NCBI GenBank assembly: GCA_963699225.1
Contig: OY969423.1
Span: forward strand, 186,001-250,000
Source of the DNA: VRUE01 sp963699225
Lineage (GTDB): Bacteria; Actinomycetota; Thermoleophilia; Solirubrobacterales; 70-9
Length of the DNA: 64,000 bases
Reading direction: 5' to 3'
Shown here: positions 53,559 to 61,189 of the stretch, piece after piece
How the letters are laid out: each line of letters opens with the position of its first letter
Numbering within the stretch: position 1 is the first letter of the stretch
Translations under genes and position numbers: made by a program
The notes under the pieces: model-generated
What the model was told of the DNA's origin: nothing
The model's input: only the letters and a program-made list of their open reading frames with translations
Database searches by the model: none

Positions 53559-54076
53559 AGCGCCTCACCGCCCTAGCGCTTCTCCTCTTCGCGGCACTCG
53601 CCGCACCAGCTTTCGCCGACTTTCTTGCCTCACCTGACGGCGGTCTCATCTTCTACGGCCACGTCTTCCCCGTCCAGGGCCCGCACGGCACCCGCGGTGC
53701 GATCGGCGGCGAGTTCGGCGCCCCCCGCAGCGGCGGCCGCACCCACGAGGGCTTTGACATCGTCGCCGCCTGCGGCACGCCGCTGGTAGCCGTCCGCAGC
53801 GGCAGGGTTCTGCAAACCGGCTATGACCCGGTCCTCTACGGCAACTACCTGCTGATCCACGGCGAAGGCGAGGATCGCTCCTACTTCTACGCCCACATGC
53901 CCCGCCCGGCCCTGGTCCACCGCGGCGGGCGCGTCTACGCCGGCGAGCGCGTCGGCGCGGTGGGGGAGACCGGCAACGCGATCACGGTCGGCTGCCATCT
54001 GCACTTCGAGATCCACGTCCATGGGGTGCCCGTTGACCCCGAGCCCTCGCTGCGGCGCTGGGATCGCTACAGCTAA
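53555..54076 (+). CDS. Secreted M23 (LytM-type) metallopeptidase with apparent CTG start
   Basis: An uninterrupted frame begins right at the clpP stop (CTGA, 4-base overlap) and ends at TAA 54074-54076, 173 residues. No ATG, GTG or TTG exists between the last in-frame stop (53516-53518) and the domain, so CTG 53555 is the only sensible start. It gives M-KRLTALALLLFAALAAPAF, a textbook signal peptide. The domain has the zinc-ligand motifs HEGFD (His and Asp) and HLHFEIH (the HxH pair), plus GTPLVAVRSGRVL and GNYLLIHGEG, as in M23 lysostaphin/LytM peptidases that cut peptidoglycan cross-bridges or stems. Standard start-codon-based gene finding would miss or truncate it. Confidence 0.82.
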   Translation: MKRLTALALLLFAALAAPAFADFLASPDGGLIFYGHVFPVQGPHGTRGAIGGEFGAPRSGGRTHEGFDIVAACGTPLVAVRSGRVLQTGYDPVLYGNYLLIHGEGEDRSYFYAHMPRPALVHRGGRVYAGERVGAVGETGNAITVGCHLHFEIHVHGVPVDPEPSLRRWDRYS

Positions 54077-54149
54077 TCTCGAAAACCGCTTGGGAAAGCC
54101 CTTTTAGGACAATAAAATCTGACTTTCGCTTGAAAGCAACCTCGCAACC

Positions 54150-54157
54150 TGGTACGA
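54150..54157 (+). promoter_or_regulatory. Candidate operator/promoter element TGGTACGA upstream of double-TetR copy 2
   Basis: TGGTACGAATTAG lies 89 bases upstream of the regulator start and matches the element at 43281-43288 (TGGTACGACTAG). The remainder of the 170-base gap 54077-54246 contains no convincing gene or terminator. Confidence 0.3.
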
Positions 54158-54246
54158 ATTAGAGGACTTCTGGATACGGTAGAGGTCTCTAAAGAGGGAG
54201 AGCGAGGGGTTGTTGCATGGGGATGCAGGCTTGACGGGGAGAGTCC

Positions 54247-55602
54247 GTGGCTGAACTGCGCGAGGCCGCGCCGCTTATGCCGCGCGCCGCACTGTCCGGT
54301 GGCCTGTCCGAAAAACTGAGGCCGGGTCCCGGGAGACCGGCTGAGCAGGTTGCCTATCACCAACGAGCTCGGATCTTCGGGGCGATGATCGAGATCGTTG
54401 GTGAAGAGGGCTATGACGCGGTCACCGTCCGTCGGCTCTCCAGCCTCGCCGGGGTTTCGACGAGAGCGTTCTACGCGAACTTCGAAGGCAAGGAGGAGTG
54501 CTTCCTTCGAACCTATGAACTTGTCGTGCGGCGCGCAGCCACGCGGGTCGCGGATGCCCAGGTCGATGGAGGCGATTGGCTGGAGCGCCTGCGCCTTGGC
54601 TTCGCGGCCTTTGCGCGGGAGATCGAGACGAGGCCCTGTGCGGCACGGTTGGCATTGGTTGAGGCTTTCTCCGCCGGCCCTGCCGTAATCGAGCAGATGA
54701 AGCGCTCGGAGGCACTCTTCGAGGCGATGATCTCCGGATCTCTCTCCCATGCGCCCGACGGGATCGCGGTGCCGCCCTTGGTCGTCAAGGGAATCGTCGC
54801 GGGCGTCTCCTGTCTGGCGCGAAAACTGGTGCTCACCGGGCGCGAGCGCGAGATGCCGCTACTTGCCGACGAGCTGCTCGACTGGGCGCTGGCCTTCCAC
54901 GACCCATCGGTTGAGCTCCTCGATGCCGCCGGCTCTTCCGTCTCCGCCGCGACTCCTGCTCGGAGGAGCCCCCGGCCCTATGGGCTTGCGGACGAACGCG
55001 ATCTGCTTCTGTCAGCGGTTGAGAAGCTTGCCCTTGCTCAGGGTTACGAAGGGCTTTCGCTCGATGGGATTTCCACGGTCGCGGGCGTGCGAAAAAAGAG
55101 CCTCGAAGCGCAGTTCGAAAGCGCAGACGAGTGCTTCTTCGCGGCATTGGAAGAGCGCGTTTTCGCTGCCGTCGACAGGGCAGCGGCCCCCGCCAAAGGG
55201 TTCAGCTGGTCCCACGACGTTCGCGGCGCCCTTACCGTCTTCTGCGAGGAGATCGTCCGCGACCCGGCGCTCGCCAGGCTGGCCTTCGTAGAGGCTTTTG
55301 CCCCCGGCGGGGCCGGGGCTCGTTATCGCCAACGCCTGCTGGCCTCTGCCGCGGAGCGCTTCCATCGTCAACTGCCGGACGATCTGCGCTTCAGTAGCGA
55401 GGCGTCGATCGAGGCCTCGCTCGGAGCGGTTTGGAAGGTCCTTCACGCTTATGTCGCCGCGGGCAGAACGCAACAGCTGCCGTGTGTTGCACAGACGCTT
55501 TCCTTCATCGTCTTGGCGCCCCTCATCGGTGCCGAAGACGCAATCTCGGTTTGCTGCACGAACGAGCATCACCAAGATGAGTACGCATTAGAAATCGCTT
55601 GA
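54247..55602 (+). CDS. Tandem (double) TetR-domain transcriptional regulator, copy 2
   Basis: The protein has 451 residues with a GTG start preceded by GGGGAGAG. The first HTH unit (ARIFGAMIEIVGEEGYDAVT, then SSLAGVSTRAFYANFEGKEE) lies at about residues 38-85, with its own effector domain. A second, weaker HTH unit starts near residue 255 (LLLSAVEKLALAQGYEGLSL, then STVAGVRKKSLEAQFESADE) and is followed by another helical domain. The architecture and pre-HTH segment match the regulator at 41840-43180, so the two arose by duplication of an already fused gene. It lies upstream of the surface-protein genes. Whether it controls them, the PKS cluster or only itself cannot be told. Confidence 0.85.
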   Translation: MAELREAAPLMPRAALSGGLSEKLRPGPGRPAEQVAYHQRARIFGAMIEIVGEEGYDAVTVRRLSSLAGVSTRAFYANFEGKEECFLRTYELVVRRAATRVADAQVDGGDWLERLRLGFAAFAREIETRPCAARLALVEAFSAGPAVIEQMKRSEALFEAMISGSLSHAPDGIAVPPLVVKGIVAGVSCLARKLVLTGREREMPLLADELLDWALAFHDPSVELLDAAGSSVSAATPARRSPRPYGLADERDLLLSAVEKLALAQGYEGLSLDGISTVAGVRKKSLEAQFESADECFFAALEERVFAAVDRAAAPAKGFSWSHDVRGALTVFCEEIVRDPALARLAFVEAFAPGGAGARYRQRLLASAAERFHRQLPDDLRFSSEASIEASLGAVWKVLHAYVAAGRTQQLPCVAQTLSFIVLAPLIGAEDAISVCCTNEHHQDEYALEIA

Positions 55603-55618
55603 CACCAACAGGGGGAGT

Positions 55619-55726
55619 ATGAGCAGGGGACAAGTTGTGAGGAATCTGCAGGGCCGCGTTGATTATGCGGCTCAATGTAAAACTGCCGGTTGGGAATCCC
55701 GGTTTACTACAAGGAGAGAAAACTGA
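55619..55726 (+). CDS. Possible 35-residue leader ORF before the collagen-like gene
   Basis: The ATG at 55619 follows a strong GGGGGAG ribosome-binding sequence by one to two bases and reads 35 codons (MSRGQVVRNLQGR...) to TGA 55724-55726, which overlaps the next ATG (TGATG). The spacing from SD to ATG is tighter than usual. The peptide has no recognisable domain. It could be a translated leader or a chance ORF. Confidence 0.35.
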   Translation: MSRGQVVRNLQGRVDYAAQCKTAGWESRFTTRREN

Positions 55727-56511
55727 TGTCATCACGTCTACGGGATAGATTGGGTACTCCAGCGATGATCGTCGCGATCGTCGCCCTCGTGTTCGCGCTC
55801 ATGGGCGCCGCCTACGCCGCCTCAGGAGCCCTGACCGGCAAGCAGAAAAAGGAAGTAGAAAAGATCGCCAAGAAATACGCTGGCAAACCCGGCGCGCCCG
55901 GCGCCCAGGGCCCCGCCGGTGCTAACGGTAAGGACGGGGCAAACGGAACAAATGGAACTAACGGAACTCCAGGCGCTCCCGGAGCGAATGGTAAATCGAT
56001 AAAAGTAACCGATGCCTCACCAGTGCAGTGCGAAGAACTTGGCGGTGTCATAGTCGAAAAAGAAGGCGAACCTATCTCAGCTAAAGAAGTCTGCAATGGA
56101 GAACCTGGCGAAGAAGGCAGCCCCTGGACAGCCGGTGGCACATTGCCCCTTGGATCCTCCGAGACCGGTACCTGGACTCTCGACGCAAATGAAACCGGCA
56201 CCGCGTTTGTGCCTATCTCCTTCCCCATCGAACTACCACACGAAATCGCAGAAGGCGAAGGGCTAGTCCATTTTGTTCCCGAAGAAGGAGAAGGAACCTG
56301 CACCGGCAACCTGCTTCATCCCAGTGCGCCTCCTGGCGAACTGTGCATCTACCAGGGCTCGTTGAGTGGAGCTACATTCGAAAATATCGACAGTCCCGGC
56401 CCCTCTAGTGTTGGAGCAGCTGGAAGAATCGGCGCACTGTTGATGTTTAAGTCCATCACTGGCGTTGCACATGGCAATGGAACATGGGCTGTTACTTCGC
56501 CGGGCCCCTGA
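55726..56511 (+). CDS. Secreted collagen-like (Gly-X-Y) surface protein
   Basis: The protein has 261 residues. ATG 55726 is preceded by AAGGAGAG, 7 bases upstream. The N-terminus (SSRLRDRLGTPAMIVAIVAL) is a signal/anchor segment of a kind recurrent in Solirubrobacterales surface proteins. A short charged helix (KQKKEVEKIAKKYA) follows, then about twelve Gly-X-Y triplets (GKPGAPGAQGPAGANGKDG onward, rich in GTN) forming a collagen-like stalk. The C-terminal approximately 160 residues form a beta-rich head with four Cys. It is exported and probably surface-displayed; binding partner unknown. Confidence 0.82.
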   Translation: MSSRLRDRLGTPAMIVAIVALVFALMGAAYAASGALTGKQKKEVEKIAKKYAGKPGAPGAQGPAGANGKDGANGTNGTNGTPGAPGANGKSIKVTDASPVQCEELGGVIVEKEGEPISAKEVCNGEPGEEGSPWTAGGTLPLGSSETGTWTLDANETGTAFVPISFPIELPHEIAEGEGLVHFVPEEGEGTCTGNLLHPSAPPGELCIYQGSLSGATFENIDSPGPSSVGAAGRIGALLMFKSITGVAHGNGTWAVTSPGP

Positions 56512-56516
56512 ACACA

Positions 56517-56533
56517 CCCGGCAAAATTCCGGG
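56517..56533 (+). terminator. Short hairpin after the collagen-like gene
   Basis: CCCGG (56517-56521) and CCGGG (56529-56533) pair around CAAAATT just 5 bases after the stop, followed by ACTTTAAAG. It is a weak terminator candidate. Confidence 0.4.
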
Positions 56534-56554
56534 ACTTTAAAGAACTCCGACGGA

Positions 56555-56590
56555 TATCGGCCGATCCAGAAAATGCTGGATCGGCCGATA
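56555..56590 (+). terminator. Perfect 15-bp inverted repeat (hairpin)
   Basis: TATCGGCCGATCCAG (56555-56569), a six-base loop AAAATG, then CTGGATCGGCCGATA (56576-56590). The stem is perfect and long but is not followed by a T run. It lies in the 263-base gap between two surface-protein genes, which otherwise holds no gene that I can support. It could be a rho-independent-like terminator of the actinobacterial no-U-tail kind, an mRNA stability element or a protein-binding palindrome. Confidence 0.6.
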
Positions 56591-56774
56591 CGCCATGCGC
56601 CAGCCTTATATCTCAACGAGCACGAAGAAGGCATGAATTTAAGATAGAAAACAACTGCGCTGAAATCTTGACGCCGCTGGAATCGGAACTATGGTGCTTA
56701 CGTGCGGGGCTTGGGTGGCAGCTGCCATGAAGGCTCCGTGGAAACCGTAACTCACAGAGATGGAGATATTGAAT

Positions 56775-57644
56775 ATGCGTAAGCATGGACTCAAGGCTTT
56801 GGTGCTGACCGTCATGGCAGCCCTCGGCCTAATGGCGTTTTCAGCGTCCTCGGCGCTGGCCGCTGAATTAAACGTGATCATGGAACCCAACGCGGCCACG
56901 AATGGCAAAGCGGGGTTCTTCTTAATTGGCGGAGTCAACAAACCTGCTGGGGCAGCCACAGAAACGATTGCTGCCTCAGGTACGAACGGCAGGCTAGCCA
57001 TTCCCGCCAAATCGGCTGAGGTCGACTGCGCAGCGGCCAGTCTCACCGGTTCACCTACTGTCGATAACGAATACAAAGACTGGTCACTCGCGACCCCTGC
57101 CCTGAAAGCGGGCGGTCATGGTCTTGGCTCAGCTACCTTCACGGGATGCAAAGTCTTCGCCACCAACGCCAAAGCCGAAAAAGGTGCGGAACTCGCGTCC
57201 TGCAGCGCCGTGGTGAAAAGCGAAGGACAGGCCGTTGGCACAGTCGTTGCCAAAGGTTTACTCCGTGTCGTGCAGCATCCGGAAGCAGAAGCGAAAGCCT
57301 TCATAGTGCTTGAACCGGAAGTCACAAGTGTTGCCACGTCCAACGCAAACACTGCATTAACCTCGAAATTCACCAAACTGGTCTTCGGCGGTGCTTGCTC
57401 GCTGCCTGAAACAGCCGACATTCACGGCGGTATCGTTGCCAGGGCACCGACCACCGATGTGAACAAACCGTCGCTGTCGGTTAAATCATGGGAAGTCTCC
57501 GGCGCTAGTGCGGTGCTGTCCGCTGAACAGAAATTACTCGGTGCGGCGCTTACATTCGGCGCCAACCCAGCGTTCATTGAAGCCAACAATGTTATTGCCG
57601 AATTAACTGGTGCCAACAAAGCAGCCTCATGGGGTGCGATGTAA
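56775..57644 (+). CDS. Secreted single-domain relative of the triplicated repeat protein
   Basis: Start chosen at ATG 56775 (MRKHGLKALVLTVMAALGLM), with GGAG 9 bases upstream; an ATG at 56760 lacks a spaced SD. The protein has 289 residues with a signal peptide cleaved near SSALAAE. The core shares landmarks with each 233-residue repeat of the 49472-51631 protein: IPAKSAEVDC, TGCKVF, LEP, FGGACSLPE and the terminal LLGAALTFGANPAFIEANNV followed by AELTG and SWGAM. This defines one secreted Cys-containing domain family present in single and triplicated forms here. It is probably a disulfide-bonded beta protein of the cell surface; function unknown. Confidence 0.8.
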   Translation: MRKHGLKALVLTVMAALGLMAFSASSALAAELNVIMEPNAATNGKAGFFLIGGVNKPAGAATETIAASGTNGRLAIPAKSAEVDCAAASLTGSPTVDNEYKDWSLATPALKAGGHGLGSATFTGCKVFATNAKAEKGAELASCSAVVKSEGQAVGTVVAKGLLRVVQHPEAEAKAFIVLEPEVTSVATSNANTALTSKFTKLVFGGACSLPETADIHGGIVARAPTTDVNKPSLSVKSWEVSGASAVLSAEQKLLGAALTFGANPAFIEANNVIAELTGANKAASWGAM

Positions 57645-57689
57645 GCAGCTAAGTAACGCAGCAAGACGTAAGAAGTAGTCAACCGGTGG

Positions 57690-57717
57690 GCCCGGGGCCG
57701 CATCTGCGGCTCCGGGC
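57690..57717 (+). terminator. GC-rich hairpin between surface-protein genes
   Basis: GCCCGGGGCCGCA (57690-57702) pairs with TGCGGCTCCGGGC (57705-57717) with one G-U wobble and a minimal loop. It lies 45 bases after the upstream stop and has no T run. It is probably a transcription terminator or attenuator ahead of the propeller gene. Confidence 0.5.
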
Positions 57718-57769
57718 GATCCGAGCCAGGGAACGGGGAAACAGATGGGAAAAGGCGGGTAAGGTGGAT

Positions 57770-60700
57770 ATGAGCAGGGAGCGCAAGATCGGCAGGTTTC
57801 TCGGGGTGCCGCTGTTCACAATGTTGGTGGTTCTGATCGCGCTGCCAGTCTCGGCTTCGGCCACGCCACCCCAAGTGATCTCCACCTCGGTCTCGCACGT
57901 CGGCACCACCTCTGCTCGCCTGCAAGCCAGCGTCAACCCTGAAGGCAAAGTCATCTCCTACCGCTTCGAGTACGGCGCCTCCGCCTGCTCCGCCGAACCG
58001 GATCTCTGTGCCACTAACCCCGAACTGGAAGGGGTTTTGACCGGCAACGCGTCGGAACCCAAACTCATCGCCGCCACGCTCAAAGGCCTGGCGTCTGGGA
58101 CCACCTACCACTTTCGCATCAAAGTCAGCAACCCTGCCAAAGAAACAGCTCAGGGCGGAGACGCGACTTTTGCCACCTTCAGAGCGCCGATCGGATTCGG
58201 CTCCTGTCCCAACGAAGCCCTCCGCACCGGCAAGGCTTCCTCCTTGCTGCCCGACTGCCGGGCCTACGAGCAGGCCTCCTCGCCCGACAAGAACGGCGCC
58301 GACATCAATGGCTCCACCAATCAGGTGGAGGCATCTGCTGACGGCAACGGGCTGGCCTTTTTCACCGCCTCGGGTCTGCCGGGCGCGGTCGGCGCCCAGG
58401 ATTTTGAGACCTTCCTGGCCCAGCGCAAAGGCGACAACTGGGCCACCCATGGCGTCTATCCCCCTGCCAGCCAGGGCCCGGTGGTCCGCAATGCCGGTTG
58501 GACGCCTGATCTCTCGCTCTTCTTCTCGAACGTCACCGACTCCGTTGCCGGCCCCTGGCTCTTCCAGTCACGCAACAGCGCCAGCGAAGCCTTCATCCCG
58601 ATCTTCAAAGGCGGAGAAAGCTTCCTCGCCGGTGCCAGCGCCGACGGCTCGCTCGTCTACCTCCAGAACGAAGCGCAGCTATTGCCTGAAGCCGCGCCTG
58701 GCAAAGACAACCTCTATGTCTGGGACCGCGATACCCACACTCTGAAGCTGGCCGGAGTGCTTGCCGATTCCGAATGCGCCACCCCGCCCTGTGTGCCAGC
58801 TGGAGGATCATTTGCCGGCGCCTACCAGTGGCTTTCTGGGGAGAACAGCTTCAACGTTAATAGGAGCGGCTTCAAGTACTACGTCCAGCCCTCCCACGCG
58901 ATCTCGGAAGATGGCTCCCGCGCCTACTTCACCGCCGGAGGGGGCCAGCTTTATCTGCGCGAAGGTGCCGCCGGCTCCTCGCCTAAAACCGTCCACGTCT
59001 CAGCCCCGCAGCGCAGTGCCCCCGACACCAACGGGACCCGTGCCGCGGCCTTCATGGCGGCGACCCCCGATGGATCCAAGGCTTTCTTTACTTCGGGAGA
59101 GAAGCTAACCGAAGACGCGACGACCGGGCCCGAACCGCCACCAGCGGCGATCGCCCGGGCGGGGGTTGACGGTAAACCCGACAGCATTGAAGCGAATTGT
59201 CTTCCCGCCCGTGCAGCCGGGCTAGCCACCGACTCCAAATATATCTACTGGGCAAACCCCGGCGCTGGATCAATTGGACGGGCGGAACTGGGATGCGGGA
59301 GCATCGACAACGAATTCATCCTGACCGGCGACCAACCGCAATGGGTTGCGGTCGACGCTGGGCATATCTACTGGACCAGTAGCTCTGACGCCGAAGGGGG
59401 CGGCGAAGGGGAGATCGGCCGGGCGGACATTGACGGCGTGCCGGCAAGCATCGAACCCGACTTCATCCCCGGGAAAGTTGAAACAGGCCCCGGCGAATTC
59501 AAAACGCTGGTCAACCATCCACAGGGCATCGCCGTCGACGCTACGCATGTTTACTGGGCCAACGATGACCTGGCCACCGCCGCAACTTATGCGATCGCCC
59601 GCGCCGAGATCGACGGAAGCAACCCTGAGCCGAGTTGGCATCCCATCGGCTCTTTGGAAATCCCCCAAGGCGTCGCGGTCAACGCCACCCACGTCTACTG
59701 GACCACTAACAATCCCAACAGCTGGATAGCCCGGGCGGACCTGGATGGGAGCAATGAACTCTTCAAATCGGTCAACCTAGAAGGTTTTGTCCCGGCTGAA
59801 GTCAGAGGCATCGCCCTGGACGGCTCCCACGTCTACTGGGTGGGTAAAGCCACTAGCCAAATCGGCCGGGCAAATCTCGAACTGGGCGAAATCGAAATGG
59901 AGTTCATCAAACCCAGTGGTTCCCTCAGGGGTCTCGCGGTGGACCCCACGCACATCTACTGGGGAGTCAACGGCGAGGCGGTTCCCAACCCCGGCAACGA
60001 CCTCTATCAATTCGACGCCGAAACGGGTGACCTGAGCGATCTCCTGCCCGACACCGAAGACCCAAACGGCGCCGAAGTCAAGGGCATCCTTGGTACCTCC
60101 ATCGACGGCTCCTACGTCTACTTCGCCGCCAACGGTGACCTCGACGGGGCAGGGCCGGCGAAAGCGGGGGACTGCGAAGCTAGGGGCGGCGGCTTCCTTA
60201 ACGCTGCCGGTCACTGCGGTCTCTACCTGACCCACGCAGGGCAGGTGAGCTTGATCGCGCCGCTCGACGCAGACGGTGGCGAATCAGACGCAACTAACTG
60301 GGAGCCGGGGGGGCAGCTGGCGACCCGCTCAGCGGTAGTGAACACCGCTAGGGTGAGCGGCGACGGCAAGACGCTGCTCTTTCGCTCCCAAGAACAGCTA
60401 ACCAAATACGACAACCGGGGACTTGCCGAGTTCTACCGCTTCAACACCGAAGAAGGGCTCAGCTGCGTGAGCTGCAGCCCGAGCGGGGAAGCGCCGCTGG
60501 CGGCGCCCTCGTTGCAGAGCATCGAACCGGCGCTACCGCTGGTCGAACCGCCCGGCAACCCTGCGATCCTGATTCGCAACCTTTCATCCGACGGCAAGCG
60601 GGTCTTCTTCGAGACCCCCGACAAGCTGGTAGCAGGGGACACCAACGGCGAAGAGGGTTGCCCGCCCACGGGCCAAGCGTTCGTCCCCGCCTGCCAGGAC

Positions 60701-61189
60701 GTCTATGAGTGGGAGGCAAAAGGCGCCGACTCTTGCAACAGCTCCGCCGAAAACGGCGGCTGCCTCTACCTGCTCTCCAGCGGCACCAGCGCCGAACCGG
60801 CCTTCTTCGCCGATGCCTCCGAATCGGGAGACGACGCCTTCATCTTCACCCGCAGCGCCCTGGTCCCCCAAGACCAGGACACGTTGCAAGACGCCTATGA
60901 CGCGAGGGTGGAAGGTGGCCTCGCCTCCCAAAACGTGGTGCCACCACCGCCCTGCGAAGGGGATGCCTGCAAGCCGGGAGCCTCCGCGCCACCGCCCTTC
61001 CAATCGCCCCAGACCCCAGGCTTCCAAGGCCCCACCAACCCGAAGGAAAAAGGCTGCCCCAAAGGCAAGCGCAAGGTGACCCAGAAAGGCAAGTCGCGCT
61101 GCGTGGCCAAGAAAAAGAAGAAGCACAAGGGCGCGTCCAAGAAGAAAGGCACGCAGAAAGCCAGCAAGAGCGGGGGGGCGGCTCGATGA
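57770..61189 (+). CDS. Large secreted beta-propeller surface protein with Lys-rich tail
   Basis: Start at ATG 57770 (MSRERKIGRFLGVP), with AAGG 5 bases upstream; signal peptide PLFTMLVVLIALPVSASA. The protein has 1139 residues. The N-terminal approximately 100 residues (VSHVGTTSARLQASVNPEG, YRFEYG) resemble a fibronectin-III-like fold. The central region includes six YW-type repeats (KYIYWAN, HIYWTSS, HVYWAND, HVYWTTN, HVYWVGK, HIYWGVN), often followed by GRADLDG-like turns, which fits a six-bladed YWTD/NHL-type beta-propeller. Other TolB-like segments (DGSRAYFTAGG, DGKRVFFET) flank it. The C-terminus has a Pro-rich linker and a strongly Lys-rich tail that could bind anionic cell-wall polymers. 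The stop overlaps the next ATG (ATGA). Confidence 0.78.
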   Translation: MSRERKIGRFLGVPLFTMLVVLIALPVSASATPPQVISTSVSHVGTTSARLQASVNPEGKVISYRFEYGASACSAEPDLCATNPELEGVLTGNASEPKLIAATLKGLASGTTYHFRIKVSNPAKETAQGGDATFATFRAPIGFGSCPNEALRTGKASSLLPDCRAYEQASSPDKNGADINGSTNQVEASADGNGLAFFTASGLPGAVGAQDFETFLAQRKGDNWATHGVYPPASQGPVVRNAGWTPDLSLFFSNVTDSVAGPWLFQSRNSASEAFIPIFKGGESFLAGASADGSLVYLQNEAQLLPEAAPGKDNLYVWDRDTHTLKLAGVLADSECATPPCVPAGGSFAGAYQWLSGENSFNVNRSGFKYYVQPSHAISEDGSRAYFTAGGGQLYLREGAAGSSPKTVHVSAPQRSAPDTNGTRAAAFMAATPDGSKAFFTSGEKLTEDATTGPEPPPAAIARAGVDGKPDSIEANCLPARAAGLATDSKYIYWANPGAGSIGRAELGCGSIDNEFILTGDQPQWVAVDAGHIYWTSSSDAEGGGEGEIGRADIDGVPASIEPDFIPGKVETGPGEFKTLVNHPQGIAVDATHVYWANDDLATAATYAIARAEIDGSNPEPSWHPIGSLEIPQGVAVNATHVYWTTNNPNSWIARADLDGSNELFKSVNLEGFVPAEVRGIALDGSHVYWVGKATSQIGRANLELGEIEMEFIKPSGSLRGLAVDPTHIYWGVNGEAVPNPGNDLYQFDAETGDLSDLLPDTEDPNGAEVKGILGTSIDGSYVYFAANGDLDGAGPAKAGDCEARGGGFLNAAGHCGLYLTHAGQVSLIAPLDADGGESDATNWEPGGQLATRSAVVNTARVSGDGKTLLFRSQEQLTKYDNRGLAEFYRFNTEEGLSCVSCSPSGEAPLAAPSLQSIEPALPLVEPPGNPAILIRNLSSDGKRVFFETPDKLVAGDTNGEEGCPPTGQAFVPACQDVYEWEAKGADSCNSSAENGGCLYLLSSGTSAEPAFFADASESGDDAFIFTRSALVPQDQDTLQDAYDARVEGGLASQNVVPPPPCEGDACKPGASAPPPFQSPQTPGFQGPTNPKEKGCPKGKRKVTQKGKSRCVAKKKKKHKGASKKKGTQKASKSGGAAR

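Noticed and set aside
57422..58450. 342-codon minus-strand frame
   Set aside because: Spans the ends of two plus-strand secreted-protein genes and their intergenic hairpin; no domain features.
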